Shown here: in pieces, positions 62,099 through 64,000 of the stretch
Layout of the letters: every line of letters starts with the position of its first letter
How positions within the stretch are numbered: position 1 is the first letter of the stretch
Assembly (NCBI GenBank): GCA_002470465.1
Contig: DKMD01000010.1
Span: 232,623-296,622 of the forward strand
DNA: 64,000 nucleotides
DNA from: Pluralibacter sp. UBA7423
Lineage (GTDB): Bacteria; Pseudomonadota; Gammaproteobacteria; Enterobacterales; Enterobacteriaceae
Reading direction: 5' to 3'
Made by a program: the position numbers and the translations under genes
Notes under the pieces: generated by a model
What the model was told of the DNA's origin: nothing
Seen by the model: the letters and a program-made list of their open reading frames with translations, nothing else
The model's database searches: none

Positions 62099-62953
62099 CT
62101 AACATTTAATGGGTGGATTTACGAGGATGCTCGTAGAAAATCGCCAACTTTCTTCTTTGTTCAGCATCACCAGCCCCGGCTGGCCGGGTAAATTATGGGC
62201 ATTAACCGGGTGCGACTGCGGCTCAAGGCAGATAAACGGCTCGCCCGGCATGCGAAACAGCATCAGCCAGTTTGTCCTGGCCAACAACGTCACCGTCATC
62301 TCCGGATGCTCAACGATGGCCCTGCCGTTCCAGCCGGAGTAGCCAACGTTGAGCCATTCGTTTGTACCATAAGACGCCGTACCAAAATCCGCTTCCGCCG
62401 GCAGGCTATCTGTCCAGGCCTCTGGCAGATGCGATTCCCCTTCCGGCCAGAATCCGCTGGCGCAAAACTGCACCCGGCTTTGCGGCGTGAGGTGAAAAAA
62501 CGGATGTACGCCACCGCCGTAAAGCATCGGCTCATCACCTTTATGTTCTACCGCGAGCGAGACGTGAAGCGCGTTTTCACTGAGCTGGTACACCACTTCC
62601 GCCAGATAATCGAAGCCGCAGGCATGGCGCTTTCGCAGCCGGAGTACGCACCGTTCACGACCGTGTTCTGCCACATCCCATAACGCCAGCCAGCCGTCGC
62701 CATGCAGAAAAAACTGCGCATCCACCGGGCTTTGCGGCAGCCCGATTTCGCGCCCGCGCAGCATAAAACGGTTGCGCTCCACCCGGTTCGCCAGCGGCAG
62801 CATGGGGAACAGGCCGCAGTCACCGGGCGCATTGCCCTCACCTGCCCGTAGGACGGGATGTAAATGAACTAATGAGTCGAGGCTCAAAACCTCAGCCCCC
62901 TGCGGTGAGACGCGCATCCGCAGATGCGCGTTTTCCAGCACCAGCGTTTCCAC
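62099..62953 (-). CDS. Aldose 1-epimerase family protein
   Basis: Galactose-mutarotase-like protein of 284 residues, probably interconverting sugar anomers in the cytoplasm. Signs are GLFPMLPLANRVERNRF (the substrate-binding Asn-Arg), the catalytic-type His in GGGVHPFFHLTPQSRVQF and the Glu in PFICLEPQSHPVNA. A GTG start one base after the permease stop, with GAGG 9 bp upstream, is the only start that fits. Coupling to the permease suggests processing of the imported sugar. Confidence 0.85.
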   Translation of the reverse strand: METLVLENAHLRMRVSPQGAEVLSLDSLVHLHPVLRAGEGNAPGDCGLFPMLPLANRVERNRFMLRGREIGLPQSPVDAQFFLHGDGWLALWDVAEHGRERCVLRLRKRHACGFDYLAEVVYQLSENALHVSLAVEHKGDEPMLYGGGVHPFFHLTPQSRVQFCASGFWPEGESHLPEAWTDSLPAEADFGTASYGTNEWLNVGYSGWNGRAIVEHPEMTVTLLARTNWLMLFRMPGEPFICLEPQSHPVNAHNLPGQPGLVMLNKEESWRFSTSILVNPPIKC

Positions 62954-62954
62954 G

Positions 62955-64000
62955 TCAGTGCGCCTCTTTCACGGCTGATGCATGTTTCTGGTGCCGTGCC
63001 GCCAGCTGTTCCTCGAGCGCTTCCAGAGTGACGCCTTTGGTTTCCGGCACGACTCGCTGAATGTAAATCCAGCCCATTGCGCAAATGACGCCGTACAGCA
63101 AGAAGCTGCCCGCTGCGCCCAGCCCGGCGTTCAGCAGTGGGAAGGTATAGGTCAGCAGGAAGCAGGCGATCCACAGCGCCAGTGTGCCAACGGACATAGC
63201 CAGCCCGCGTACGCGGTTGGGGAAGATTTCAGAGAGTAGCACCCAGGTCACCGGCGCGAGCGTCAGAGCATAAATGGCGATCGCCGCCAGCACCAGCAGC
63301 AACACCGGCCAGCCCATAATGCCCAGCGCATAAGCTCCGGCAATCAGCACGTAGATAAGCGTCAGGCCGCTTGCCCCCAGCAGCATCAGCTTGCGGCGGC
63401 CAATTTTGTCCACCAGCGGCAGCGCGGCAAGGGTAAAGACAAGGTTGATTATGCCGGTGGCCACAATCGACTTCAGCGTGCCGTTGATGTCAAACCCGGC
63501 AGAAGCAAAAATCTCCTGCGCATAGTTGAAAATAACGTTAATCCCGCACCACTGCTGGAAGATCGCGAGAATCATCCCCATGATGACCACCGGGCGAACC
63601 TGCGGCTGAAGCAGCGTTGAGAACGACACCTGCTGCGCATCTTTCACCAGCGTTTGAGCAATCTCTTTCAGGGTTCGGGTGGCATAATCAGAAGAACCGA
63701 TTCGCTCCAGCGTTTGTCGCGCACGCGCTTCTTTTCCGGCCTTCATCAGCCAGCGAGGGGATTCCGGCACCACAAACAGCAGCACCAGGAAAGCAACCGC
63801 AGGCACCAGCCCTGCGCCAAACATCCAGCGCCAGCCCGTCTGTCCGTTCCAGCTGTGCAGAATGGCCTCCTGCGTCGCCCCTGCCGCAACCGGCTCGGCA
63901 ATCATCAGATTCACCAGTTGCGCCGCGAGCACGCCCACCACAATGGTGAGCTGGTTGATGGCGACAAAGCGACCGCGCTTTTCTGCCGGGCTGACTTCCG
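62955..64000 (-). CDS. Sugar porter MFS permease, 5' end outside window
   Basis: Sugar:proton symporter-type MFS protein; 348 residues lie in the window and the frame continues past position 64000. The visible part begins inside the protein (EVSPAEKRGRFVAINQLTIV, the helix 4-5 signature of GalP/XylE/AraE relatives) and includes PESPRWLMKAGKEARA, QQWCGINVIFNYAQEIF, VDKIGRRKLMLLG and VPETKG near the C-terminus, all sugar-porter hallmarks. The epimerase gene follows after 1 bp. Substrate is unknown. Confidence 0.9.
   Translation of the reverse strand, partial: EVSPAEKRGRFVAINQLTIVVGVLAAQLVNLMIAEPVAAGATQEAILHSWNGQTGWRWMFGAGLVPAVAFLVLLFVVPESPRWLMKAGKEARARQTLERIGSSDYATRTLKEIAQTLVKDAQQVSFSTLLQPQVRPVVIMGMILAIFQQWCGINVIFNYAQEIFASAGFDINGTLKSIVATGIINLVFTLAALPLVDKIGRRKLMLLGASGLTLIYVLIAGAYALGIMGWPVLLLVLAAIAIYALTLAPVTWVLLSEIFPNRVRGLAMSVGTLALWIACFLLTYTFPLLNAGLGAAGSFLLYGVICAMGWIYIQRVVPETKGVTLEALEEQLAARHQKHASAVKEAH

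Overview
The window is a chromosomal stretch of a gamma-proteobacterium in the family Enterobacteriaceae, close to Enterobacter, Lelliottia, Leclercia or Klebsiella. The order perM-bepA-yfgD, hda-uraA-upp, purMN, ppk-ppx-yfgF-yfgG, guaBA/xseA, der-bamB-yfgM-hisS-ispG-rodZ-rlmN-ndk-pbpC-yfhM-sseA-sseB-pepB-isc-trmJ-suhB-csiE-hcaT follows the E. coli K-12 min 56-57 region, and most proteins are recognisable orthologues. The species cannot be fixed from sequence reading alone. I saw no rRNA, tRNA, prophage, intact insertion sequence or CRISPR array.

Layout. 1-2310 is envelope quality control (perM, bepA, yfgD). 2314-7011 is an accessory catabolic cassette inserted between yfgD and hda. It holds a transposase-derived DNA-binding protein, divergent from a CRP-controlled operon of an orphan PTS EIIC permease, a glycosylasparaginase-type Ntn hydrolase and an M17 aminopeptidase. 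7128-9933 is hda and the upp-uraA pyrimidine salvage operon. 10161-12480 is an inserted bglK-bglA operon (beta-glucoside kinase plus 6-phospho-beta-glucosidase) with three LacI-type operators. 12732-18224 is purMN and ppk-ppx, and 18235-20974 is yfgF and yfgG. 21078-24288 is a second accessory patch (MFS transporter, SDR and a divergent AraC regulator) where E. coli has yfgH and yfgI. 24417-29061 is guaBA and divergent xseA. 29188-39588 is mainly a leftward housekeeping block, with an added Gfo/Idh/MocA oxidoreductase next to yfgJ. 39744-47025 is pbpC and the alpha-2-macroglobulin gene. 47203-50278 is sseA, sseB and pepB. 50332-55889 is the complete iscRSUA-hscBA-fdx-iscX operon. 56129-57793 is trmJ and suhB. 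57879-59491 is a NicO-type metal permease with a DUF1007 partner, where E. coli has yfhR. 59615-64000 is csiE, hcaT, an aldose-epimerase-like protein and a truncated sugar permease.

Control sites can be read directly in many places: a class II CRP promoter (3194-3236), the UTP-responsive upp start (9961-9981), PurR boxes at purM and guaB, a class II FNR promoter at yfgF, and two abutting IscR type-1 sites at iscR. REP/BIME palindromes sit at the 3' ends of many operons.

The best candidate for an undescribed system is the 2314-7011 cassette. Its parts suggest uptake and cytoplasmic breakdown of a glycosylated asparagine or a small glycopeptide, possibly controlled by a domesticated transposase. 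The substrate is inference.
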